Source: CAYNST01 sp964434105
GTDB taxonomy: Bacteria; Pseudomonadota; Gammaproteobacteria; Pseudomonadales; Cellvibrionaceae
Direction of reading: 5' to 3'
DNA length: 13,027 nt
Assembly: GCA_964434105.1 (NCBI GenBank)
Contig: CAYSTJ010000074.1
Span: 1 to 13,027 of the forward strand
Part shown: one piece after another, positions 6,992-13,027 of the stretch
Numbering within the stretch: the stretch's first letter is position 1
How the letters are laid out: each line of letters opens with the position of its first letter
Translations under genes and position numbers: made by a program
The notes under the pieces: generated by a model
What the model saw: the letters and a program-made list of their open reading frames with translations, nothing else
Databases searched by the model: none
Told to the model about the DNA's origin: nothing

Positions 6992-7526
6992 ACTAAAACT
7001 CCCGATGGGTTGACATTAAACAGATTCACGTCAGGTCAGATCCCCTGACGGGCCACCATCGCGGTGTTCAGGCAGCAGCCGATTCCAGCGCCGAAAAGCA
7101 ACAAATCGCGATAGCTTTCGGGTGCCTATGCTCGGTCAGTTTTATGTCTATTTAGTGACAGTAATATGAAGGTTTTAAGATAGGCGGCAAACCGCAGGTG
7201 AGCGATACCGACATAAGCCAGGAGGTTTCCTGGCCCTGGGAAGTCTGACAGACGACATTCAAACATTGCCATCTGCGTTGTGCGACAAATCACGAACGCG
7301 GGAAACAGCCGCTTTAATGCCGTCTGGTTCACTTTTTTGCGGGCGTCCCTGCGAAATAATGGTGGTTCGATCCAGCGACAGTGACCGGCCCGGCCCGAGC
7401 GGTCTGGCCATAGGTGAAATGGTTGGCGGGAGGATATGTCAATGCGTGTGCGCAGAAGGTCTGCGGAGGGACGGGGATGGTTTGCGGCGGGCTGGCGGCA
7501 GTCATTGCTGCGGCCAGCCGGCTGGT
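6992..7526. other. Non-coding region between accA and the lipoprotein gene
   Basis: These 535 bases hold no gene I can support. The small ORFs are not convincing: the forward ones mostly overlap accA, and the reverse one at 7126-7332 starts at GTG without a Shine-Dalgarno sequence. Structures seen are a perfect 7-bp hairpin at 7217-7234 (GCCAGGA-ggtt-TCCTGGC), a smaller one at 7184-7195 (GCGG-caaa-CCGC), and the 12-base palindrome CCAGCCGGCTGG at 7514-7525 directly after the accA stop codon. None has a clear U-tract. tilS, which follows accA in E. coli, is absent. Confidence 0.6.
6998..7003 (-). promoter_or_regulatory. Ribosome binding site for the lipoprotein gene
   Basis: Reverse-strand GGGAGT lies 9 bases before the ATG at 6988 and 6 before the GTG at 6991. 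Both are workable distances, so it does not decide the start by itself; the ATG is preferred as the stronger codon. Confidence 0.6.
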
Positions 7527-8483
7527 TTACTGCCGGTCGTTGCCGTAAGCCATCAGACGGTCAAACCGGCTTTCGAGCAGCGCGTCGATTTCGATACTGT
7601 TCAGCCGGTCGACTTGTTCGATCAGCCGCCCTTTCAGGTTGGTGGCCATGGATTCGATATCCCGGTGTGCGCCGCCCAGTGGTTCCGGAATGGTCTCATC
7701 CACGATCCCCAGCTCCTGCAAAATGGTCGACGTTACACCCATCGCCTCGGCGGCCAGCGGTGCTTTATCGACGGTTTTCCAGATGATATTGGCGCAGCCT
7801 TCAGGCGAAATCACAAAGTAGGTAGAGTATTGCAACATATTCAGCTGGTCCCCCACCCCAATCGCCAATGCGCCGCCTGAGGAGCCTTCGCCGATAACCG
7901 TGCAGATAATCGGCGTGCGCAGCCGCGACATTACCGCCAGGTTCTGGGCGATCGCTTCACTGATTCCGCGCTCTTCACTGTCGATGCCGGGATAGGCGCC
8001 GGGCGTGTCAATCAGGGTCAACACCGGGAGTTTGAACCGCTCGGCCATTTCCATCAGACGCAGGGCCTTGCGATAACCCTCGGGCTTGGGCATACCAAAG
8101 TTACGACTGACCTTTTCCGATACGCTACGGCCTTTTTCTTCGCCGATGACCATCACTGGCCGATCGTCGAGACGGCCAATACCGCCGATGATCGCGCGAT
8201 CATCGCCGAAATGACGATCACCATGCAGTTCATCCCAGTCGGTAAAAATGCGCTTGATGTAATCCGAAGAGTAGGGACGCTGCGGATGGCGCGCTACCTG
8301 AACAATCTGCCAGGGGGTCAGGCCAGAATAGATGCTCTCCGTCAGTTTGACGGATTTTTCCTTCAGTCTCTCGATTTCTTCACTTATGTTCAGTTCATCG
8401 CCCAGGCTGACCAGCTGCAGCTCCGCAATCTTGCCTTCCAGTTCGGCAATGCCTTGTTCAAAGTTCAGGTAATTTAAATTCAT
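7527..8483 (-). CDS. accA: Acetyl-CoA carboxylase carboxyltransferase subunit alpha
   Basis: 318 residues (319 in E. coli). With AccD it forms the cytoplasmic carboxyltransferase that moves CO2 from carboxybiotin to acetyl-CoA, giving malonyl-CoA for fatty-acid synthesis. The N-terminus (MNLNYLNFEQGIAELEGKIA) matches the family start, so the upstream in-frame codons to 8552 are not used. Conserved blocks are ARHPQRPY (64-71), RNFGMPKPEGYRKALRLM (127-144), LIDTPGAYPG (157-166) and the glycine-rich GEGSSGGALAIGVGD (198-212), the acyl-CoA/oxyanion region. The gene is intact. It lies 218 bases after dnaE on the same strand, the usual order, but with a wide gap that holds a candidate promoter. No clear Shine-Dalgarno sequence precedes the ATG. 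Downstream is a long gap instead of the tilS gene seen in E. coli. Confidence 0.98.
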   Translation of the reverse strand: MNLNYLNFEQGIAELEGKIAELQLVSLGDELNISEEIERLKEKSVKLTESIYSGLTPWQIVQVARHPQRPYSSDYIKRIFTDWDELHGDRHFGDDRAIIGGIGRLDDRPVMVIGEEKGRSVSEKVSRNFGMPKPEGYRKALRLMEMAERFKLPVLTLIDTPGAYPGIDSEERGISEAIAQNLAVMSRLRTPIICTVIGEGSSGGALAIGVGDQLNMLQYSTYFVISPEGCANIIWKTVDKAPLAAEAMGVTSTILQELGIVDETIPEPLGGAHRDIESMATNLKGRLIEQVDRLNSIEIDALLESRFDRLMAYGNDRQ

Positions 8484-8577
8484 AGAATACGAATAAACCG
8501 TCGTTGGGTTGCAAAGAACAGTCAGTGTGCACGCGATAAGCCGGGGGCACACGCTACACCCAAAGCCGCGTGGCTTC

Positions 8578-8606
8578 GGTATAAAAACTGTATGGCTGAA
8601 TGTCAG
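8578..8606 (-). promoter_or_regulatory. Candidate sigma70 promoter for accA
   Basis: On the reverse strand CTGACA (8606-8601) and TATACC (8583-8578) are 17 bases apart, the optimal spacing. Transcription would start near 8571, leaving a leader of about 88 bases before the accA ATG. This would give accA a promoter independent of dnaE. The -35 lies inside a perfect inverted repeat (8594-8608). Confidence 0.5.
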
Positions 8607-8608
8607 CC
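8583..8608 (-). terminator. Hairpin with T-run after dnaE, overlapping the accA promoter
   Basis: Reverse-strand GGCTGA-cat-TCAGCC (8608-8594) forms a perfect 6-bp hairpin; a TTTTT tract follows 6 bases later (8587-8583). It could be a weak terminator for dnaE, but the 6-base gap before the T-run lowers confidence. The inverted repeat could equally be an operator over the accA -35 element. Confidence 0.35.
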
Positions 8609-8701
8609 GGCAAGTTTATCACTTTCGGCCCGGCTCGTGGTGCTCAGGCCGTGCAAGGCGAGCGGTACACGGCTTCTGGACGGTCTTGATACAACGCGGT
8701 G

Positions 8702-11700
8702 TCAGTACTGGATCACCACGTTCTGGCTCCCGTACAGCGTTCTGAGCTGCATAAGCAGTTCGTCACTGGGCTTCACCGTCCAGTCCGGCCCCAGCTGCAG
8801 TTCTGCGGAACAGTCGGATAGATTGTAGCAAACCGTTACCGGGCAGCCGCCCTGACGCCAGGGTACCAGCGCGGACCGCAGCTGGGTGGCGCTGCCGGGG
8901 TTTACCGTCTGTTGCTGCCAGTCGATGCGGATGCCTGTGACCCGCTCGTGCCGGGCGTCGTTCAAATCCTTAACGACTTCGGCCCGCATTTTGAGGCCAC
9001 CGCTGTACTCATCATGACTCACCTGCCCTTCGATGACCAGCAGGGCATCCTTGACCAACTTTTCGCGATAATTATTATAGGTGTCAGCAAACACGGCTAT
9101 CTCGATCCGGCCGGTGCGGTCATCCAGCGTGACGAACGCCATGGTGTCGCCACGTTTGGTCTTCATGGCCCGAAACGCCACCACCAGCCCTGCCACTGTC
9201 TGCCGACCTTTGTCGGGCCGGGCGTTGGCAAGCGAAAATGAGACAAACTGCCGGATTTCATCGGCGTATTCGTCAATCGGGTGGCCGGTCAGGTAGAGCC
9301 CCAGGGTTTCACGCTCGCCATTAAGGCGCTCCTTCATGGTCCAGCGGCTGACCTGCCTGAAGTCGGCATAGGCGTCGTCGGGCGCGTCCGTCTCCGGACT
9401 TACACTGCCGAAGAGATCCATGATACCGGCGCTGGCATTGGACGCAGTCTGCTCCGCCGCTTTCACAGCTTCACCGATTGCGCACCACATGACGGCACGA
9501 TCGAAATCGACGTCCACTTGCGGGCCAAGCTGATCCAGAGCGCCACTGCGGACCAGCGCTTCCAGGGCACGCTTGTTGACCTTGCGCGGATCGACGCGAC
9601 AGCAGAAATCGAACAGGTTTTTAAATGGCCCGGCCTTGCGCGCCTCAATTATGCTTTCAATGGGGCCCTCGCCCAGCCCTTTGATCGCGCCGAGACCGTA
9701 TATAATCCGGTCTTCGTCGTCGACGCTGAACTGATAATCTCCCGCATTGACGTCCGGCGGGCGCAACTCCAGTCCCATGTTGCGGACTTCTTCAATAAAA
9801 GTGACCACCTTGTCGGTCTTGTCCATATCGGACGACATGGTGGCGGCCATAAACTGGGCGGGATAATGCGCCTTGAGCCAGGCCGTTTGATAGGACACCA
9901 GTGCATAGGCCGCCGAGTGCGATTTGTTGAAGCCGTAACCGGCGAACTTTTCCACCAGGTCGAAAATCTTGATGGCCAGTTCGGGGTCGATGCCCTGAGT
10001 CGCGGCACCGGACTGAAAGATCTCCCGCTGCTTGGCCATCTCCTCCGGTTTCTTCTTGCCCATGGCGCGACGCAGCAGGTCTGCGCCACCCAGTGTGTAC
10101 CCCGCCAGCACCTGGGCGATCTGCATGACCTGCTCCTGGTAGACAATGACACCGTAGGTTGGCTCCAGGATCGGCTTGAGCGACGGATGCTGGTATTTCG
10201 CATCGGGGTACGCAACCTGTGCCCGTCCATGCTTGCGGTTGATAAAGTCGTCCACCATGCCCGATTGCAGGGGGCCGGGCCGAAACAGGGCGACCAGCGC
10301 GATCATGTCTTCGAGGTTATCCGGCTGCAGGCGCTTGATCAGGTCTTTCATGCCGCGCGATTCCAGCTGGAAGACGGCGGTTGTCTCGGCCCGTTTCAAC
10401 AACGAAAACGTCTTTTCATCGTCGAGCGGCAGCGTCTCGATATCCAGTGGCGGCTCGCCTTTGGCCTGCAGACGCCGGTCAATCATGACCTTGGCCCAGT
10501 CGATGATGGTAAGTGTGCGCAGACCGAGGAAGTCAAACTTCACCAGCCCGGCATCTTCCACGTCATTTTTATCGTACTGCGTGACCAGGCCCGCCCCGGT
10601 TTCGTCGCAGTATAGCGGTGCGAAATCGGTCAGGCGGGTTGGCGCGATAACCACGCCCCCGGCGTGTTTGCCAACATTCCGGGTAACCCCTTCCAGTTGC
10701 AGCGCCATGTCCCAGATTTCCTGGGCGTCGTTATCATTGGCCAGAAACTCCCGCAGAATTTCTTCCTGTTCGTGCGCTTTGGTGAGCGTCATGCCCGGAT
10801 CGGGCGGAATCATCTTGGACAGCTTGTCCGCCAGGCCGTAGGATTTACCCTGCACGCGGGCAACATCCCGCACCACTGCCTTGGCAGCCATCGTACCGAA
10901 GGTAATGATCTGCGACACGGCGTCGCGCCCGTACATGTCCGCCACATAGCCAATGACCCGGTCGCGGTTGTCCATGCAGAAGTCGACGTCGAAATCGGGC
11001 ATGGATACCCGTTCCGGGTTAAGAAAGCGCTCGAACAGCAGGTCGTACTGCAATGGGTCCAGATCGGTGATTTTGAGCACGTAGGCGACCAGCGAGCCGG
11101 CACCGGAACCCCGTCCCGGACCGACGGCTATCGAGTGGTCCTTGGCCCACTGGATAAAGTCCATAACGATCAGAAAGTAGCCCGGAAAGCCCATCTGGAT
11201 GATAATATCCAGTTCAAAGCGCAAACGGTCCAGATACGGCTGGCGACGCGCTTGATAGTCCGGCGCCGCGGAGTCGAGTATTTTCGCCAACCGGTCATCC
11301 AGCCCTTCAAAACAGATCTTCTCGAAGAACGCATTTTCGGTCAGCCCGTCGGGTATCGGGTATTCCGGGAGAAAATATTTGCCCAGCTGAATGTCGAGGT
11401 TGCAGCGTCGGGCGATTTCCACCGTATTTTCGAGTGCTTCGGGCAAATCCTTGAACAACTCTGCCATTTCGGCTGCCGATCGGAGGTACTGCTGGTCGCT
11501 GTACCGGCGTTCCCGGCGGGGATCATCCAGCGTACGACCCTCACCGATGCAGACCCTGGCTTCATGCACTTCGAAATCGTCCGCTTTCAGAAAGCGGACA
11601 TCGTTGGTGGCCACCACGGGGCACTCACACGCGCTGGCCAGTGCAACCGCCAGCTCGGTATAGGTGCCGTCGTTGGTGCGGCCGGTTCGCTGTAGCTCAA

Positions 11701-12196
11701 TGTAAAACCGGTCCGGGTACAGACTCATCCACTCTTCCAGCCGTTCCCGGGCCAATTTCTCCCGGCCGGACAGTAATGCGGCGCCAATATCGCCGAAGCG
11801 TGCGCCGGACAGGGCAATGACGCCGTCGCTGTGTTCCTGTAGCCACCCCCGCTGCACATAAGCCTGGCCGTGATGCTGTCCACTTTGCCAGGCTTTCGAA
11901 ATAAGCTGAATAATGTTTTTGTATCCGGCTTCATCTTGTGCCAGCAGGGTTATCAGGAACTGGGCATCCTCCTCGGCGTCCCGAATAATCAGATCACACC
12001 CGGCAATAACCTTGAGTCCGCTGCCCTGCAGGGTCCGATAGAATTTTATCAGTCCGAAAAAGTTATTGAGGTCGGTCATGCCACACGCCGGCATATCCAG
12101 TTCCAGCAGCCGTTTGGCGAGTGGTTTAATCCGGACAATACTGTCCACCAGCGAGAATTCGGTGCGGACACGCAAATGTATAAAAGAAGGTTGCAT
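8702..12196 (-). CDS. dnaE: DNA polymerase III subunit alpha
   Basis: 1164 residues (1160 in E. coli), the catalytic subunit of the replicative polymerase. It has the PHP domain (about 1-270), the polymerase core with PDFDVDF (Asp401 and Asp403) and KFDFLGLRTL (Asp555), which fall at the E. coli catalytic positions, the GPGRGSGAGSLVAYVL segment (359-374), the conserved GYGFNKSHSAAYALVSYQTAWLKAHYPAQFMAA fold region (753-785), a helix-hairpin-helix part and an OB fold near 1000-1070. A clamp-binding-like segment IMDLF (925-929) lies where E. coli has QADMF. The N-terminus, MQPSFIHLRV, aligns with the family start, so the start is secure despite no Shine-Dalgarno sequence. One oddity is Arg11 in VRTEFS where relatives carry His (VHSDYS). 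accA lies downstream on the same strand; the upstream neighbour is not the usual rnhB. The two long forward ORFs antisense to this gene are shadows. Confidence 0.99.
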   Translation of the reverse strand: MQPSFIHLRVRTEFSLVDSIVRIKPLAKRLLELDMPACGMTDLNNFFGLIKFYRTLQGSGLKVIAGCDLIIRDAEEDAQFLITLLAQDEAGYKNIIQLISKAWQSGQHHGQAYVQRGWLQEHSDGVIALSGARFGDIGAALLSGREKLARERLEEWMSLYPDRFYIELQRTGRTNDGTYTELAVALASACECPVVATNDVRFLKADDFEVHEARVCIGEGRTLDDPRRERRYSDQQYLRSAAEMAELFKDLPEALENTVEIARRCNLDIQLGKYFLPEYPIPDGLTENAFFEKICFEGLDDRLAKILDSAAPDYQARRQPYLDRLRFELDIIIQMGFPGYFLIVMDFIQWAKDHSIAVGPGRGSGAGSLVAYVLKITDLDPLQYDLLFERFLNPERVSMPDFDVDFCMDNRDRVIGYVADMYGRDAVSQIITFGTMAAKAVVRDVARVQGKSYGLADKLSKMIPPDPGMTLTKAHEQEEILREFLANDNDAQEIWDMALQLEGVTRNVGKHAGGVVIAPTRLTDFAPLYCDETGAGLVTQYDKNDVEDAGLVKFDFLGLRTLTIIDWAKVMIDRRLQAKGEPPLDIETLPLDDEKTFSLLKRAETTAVFQLESRGMKDLIKRLQPDNLEDMIALVALFRPGPLQSGMVDDFINRKHGRAQVAYPDAKYQHPSLKPILEPTYGVIVYQEQVMQIAQVLAGYTLGGADLLRRAMGKKKPEEMAKQREIFQSGAATQGIDPELAIKIFDLVEKFAGYGFNKSHSAAYALVSYQTAWLKAHYPAQFMAATMSSDMDKTDKVVTFIEEVRNMGLELRPPDVNAGDYQFSVDDEDRIIYGLGAIKGLGEGPIESIIEARKAGPFKNLFDFCCRVDPRKVNKRALEALVRSGALDQLGPQVDVDFDRAVMWCAIGEAVKAAEQTASNASAGIMDLFGSVSPETDAPDDAYADFRQVSRWTMKERLNGERETLGLYLTGHPIDEYADEIRQFVSFSLANARPDKGRQTVAGLVVAFRAMKTKRGDTMAFVTLDDRTGRIEIAVFADTYNNYREKLVKDALLVIEGQVSHDEYSGGLKMRAEVVKDLNDARHERVTGIRIDWQQQTVNPGSATQLRSALVPWRQGGCPVTVCYNLSDCSAELQLGPDWTVKPSDELLMQLRTLYGSQNVVIQY

Positions 12197-12243
12197 AACT
12201 TGGATAACCGATGGTCACTAGGGTCAATGTCACTGACTTTACG
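12189..12243. repeat. 55-bp exact direct repeat, copy at the dnaE start
   Basis: Covers the first eight bases of dnaE (ATG CAA CC) and 47 bases upstream. It is identical to 12973-13027; the two copies differ immediately to the left of the repeat. Confidence 0.97.
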
Positions 12244-12400
12244 ATTCGTCATTAGGCTGGTCACGTGGTGATTAAGTTGTTTTCTGCAAATTGCATCTCA
12301 ACAACCCGGGGCCAGCCTTTCTTCATTCATCGTAACATTTGTGAATATATTCAACAGCTTGCGTTTAAGTCAGCGCCATTGGGGCCCGACTGCCGTAAAC
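12197..12400. other. dnaE upstream region
   Basis: 204 bases between the small membrane gene and dnaE. The part next to dnaE (to 12243) is duplicated at 12973-13027. A perfect 12-base palindrome TGAATATATTCA lies at 12342-12353. TTGAGA with ACTTAA at 18-base spacing is a weak promoter guess on the reverse strand. No Shine-Dalgarno sequence is seen before the dnaE ATG. Confidence 0.4.
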
Positions 12401-12853
12401 TCACTTTCGTTCGGCAGCCAATCGCTCACATTCACCGATGTTCGAAGTATAAACTATCGTGACATTATGCATCCATCGCCGGGAGACGGGTTCGCATTTT
12501 GAATACCCTTTGTTGCTGAGGTATTTTGAAGTCGCAAAATGCACCACATGCGGATATGTAAACATCAATACCAGAGAAACAATGATCACTCGACTCATTA
12601 CATTTTCCTGTTTCTCGGTGGCTTTTCCTTTTATTAGAAGAACCAGCATTCCCCAGGTGAACATGACTGGCGCCGCGAAGGCAATGCCATACTGACCACC
12701 TTTATCAAACTTTATCGACGCGGATTCATCCAGAATTCCATTGATAAGTGAGCTTGACGAATCGATTAATCCGAATATCATGGCGCCACTGACCATTAAA
12801 AAAAGAAATAATCCGGATATGAGCGTAGTTCGACCTGGCTTTTGTTCGTTCAC
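12401..12853 (-). CDS. Small three-helix membrane protein, possible immunity-type
   Basis: 150 residues from a GTG start at 12853-12851. Predicted membrane segments are 11-30, 56-74 and 87-104; a soluble tail follows with NKGYSKC (114-120) and a second Cys at 142. The NKGYxxC...C ending recalls small membrane proteins of the DUF1240 group, some of which I associate with immunity-like genes, but this is memory of a pattern and not a search result. The gene is visibly AT-richer than dnaE and accA, which suggests recent acquisition. It stands upstream of dnaE, where rnhB or lpxB is normal in this class. The first in-frame ATG (residue 20) would remove most of helix 1, so the GTG is preferred. 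A GGGA Shine-Dalgarno lies 7 bases upstream, inside a palindrome, and a six-codon leader ORF overlaps the start. Confidence 0.7.
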   Translation of the reverse strand: MNEQKPGRTTLISGLFLFLMVSGAMIFGLIDSSSSLINGILDESASIKFDKGGQYGIAFAAPVMFTWGMLVLLIKGKATEKQENVMSRVIIVSLVLMFTYPHVVHFATSKYLSNKGYSKCEPVSRRWMHNVTIVYTSNIGECERLAAERK

Positions 12854-12873
12854 TATGGAATCCCGGGATTCAT
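12853..12873 (-). other. Six-codon leader ORF overlapping the GTG start
   Basis: Reverse-strand ATG at 12873-12871 opens a frame of six codons (MNPGIP) whose TAG shares one base with the GTG of the membrane gene (TAGTG). This is the arrangement of translational coupling. It has no clear Shine-Dalgarno sequence of its own and could be chance. Confidence 0.3.
12858..12871. promoter_or_regulatory. Perfect 14-base palindrome over the ribosome binding site
   Basis: GAATCCCGGGATTC is fully self-complementary and lies 4 bases upstream of the GTG start at 12853; it contains the GGGA Shine-Dalgarno. It could be an operator, or two transcripts could pair through it. It lacks a loop, so it is not a normal hairpin. 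Confidence 0.45.
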
Positions 12874-12912
12874 AAAACGGTGGATTGAATGCCTGGCGGT
12901 ATCAATAGCTAT

Positions 12913-12941
12913 GGAGTATGCAGATTTTATTGTATAGTCAA
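12913..12941 (-). promoter_or_regulatory. Candidate promoter for the small membrane gene
   Basis: On the reverse strand TTGACT (12941-12936) is followed after 17 bases by TACTCC (12918-12913), or after 15 by CATACT (12920-12915). A TACAAT at 12934-12929 is another -10-like string. The region is AT-rich and about 60-80 bases upstream of the gene. The -35 is good and the -10 weak. Confidence 0.35.
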
Positions 12942-12980
12942 TCATTGATTTTCCCAGGTCTGCGGCAGCAGCGGTTGCAT
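12942..12980 (-). other. dnaE start copy reading into a 12-codon ORF
   Basis: The second copy of the 55-bp repeat supplies ATG CAA CC and then runs into unrelated sequence, giving MQPLLPQTWENQ and a stop. Only the first three residues match DnaE. It is a by-product of the duplication and unlikely to be a gene. Confidence 0.5.
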
Positions 12981-13027
12981 AACTTGGATAACCGATGGTC
13001 ACTAGGGTCAATGTCACTGACTTTACG
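12973..13027. repeat. 55-bp exact direct repeat, copy at the window end
   Basis: Identical over 55 bases to 12189-12243, 784 bases away. The window stops inside or at the end of the repeat, so its full length is unknown. Confidence 0.97.

Noticed and set aside
7217..7260. Cobalamin-type riboswitch fragment (GGGAAG after a hairpin)
   Set aside because: The conserved box sequences and order are not present, and no gene follows on that strand.
7126..7332. 68-codon reverse ORF between accA and the lipoprotein gene
   Set aside because: GTG start without Shine-Dalgarno sequence, no hydrophobic or domain pattern of note.
7436..7786. Forward ORF preceded by a good GGGAGGA Shine-Dalgarno sequence
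   Set aside because: Most of it is antisense to the 3' end of accA, and the protein is Arg/Trp/Pro-rich shadow sequence; the binding site is probably chance.
8484..8552. Longer N-terminus for AccA
   Set aside because: The extra 23 codons have no counterpart in the family, and the ATG at 8483 matches the known start.
9281..10615. 444-codon forward ORF antisense to dnaE
   Set aside because: It lies wholly inside an intact dnaE, has no Shine-Dalgarno sequence or recognisable protein content, and such long antisense frames are common in GC-rich genes.
10664..11695. 343-codon forward ORF antisense to dnaE
   Set aside because: Same reasons: complete overlap with dnaE and a composition expected from the complementary frame.
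12189..13027. att sites of an integrated element
   Set aside because: The 55-bp repeats flank only 729 bases with one small gene and no integrase; a duplication or unresolved tandem repeat is simpler.

Overview
ORGANISM. The window looks like draft-assembly DNA from a gammaproteobacterium, probably a marine or polysaccharide-degrading lineage near Cellvibrionales. Three things suggest this: (i) dnaE and accA lie together in the usual proteobacterial order, and their products align with the E. coli proteins almost residue for residue; (ii) a secreted-protein fragment carries a polyserine linker, typical of Saccharophagus/Teredinibacter/Cellvibrio-type enzymes; (iii) there is a large TonB-dependent receptor with a lipoprotein partner. 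The genus is not determined.

LAYOUT. 1-452 (+): 3' end of a truncated gene encoding a polyserine tract and a short C-terminal tail. 453-797: non-coding, with two G-quadruplex-type motifs and a hairpin at its right edge. 798-1532 (-): exported protein with two TonB-C-like repeats. 1680-2393: about three tandem 221/222-bp units, each with a 25-bp inverted-repeat pair and further nested hairpins, interrupted by a 100-N gap. 2399-5152 (-): TonB-dependent receptor. 5306-6988 (-): lipoprotein, separated from the receptor gene by a strong terminator-like hairpin. 6992-7526: no convincing gene. 7527-8483 (-): accA. 8702-12196 (-): dnaE. 12401-12853 (-): small AT-richer membrane-protein gene where rnhB/lpxB would normally stand. 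12973-13027: exact 55-bp copy of the dnaE start region.

HOW THE GENES FIT TOGETHER. The lipoprotein and TonB-dependent receptor form a plausible outer-membrane uptake pair; the substrate cannot be read from sequence. The nearby TonB-C-like exported protein may be related to TonB energy transduction, but that is inference. dnaE (replicative polymerase) and accA (fatty-acid synthesis) are housekeeping genes; accA appears to have its own sigma70-like promoter. The small membrane gene upstream of dnaE looks like an accessory insertion, possibly an immunity-type protein.

MOST NOTABLE. Both window ends are 55-base repeat strings (an exact 55-base hexamer run on the left, a 55-bp copy of the dnaE start on the right). 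This suggests the window is a whole contig from a k=55 graph assembly and that a duplication upstream of dnaE was left unresolved. The nested-hairpin array and the small gene upstream of dnaE are the best candidates for undescribed biology. I did not find a convincing complete new multi-gene system.
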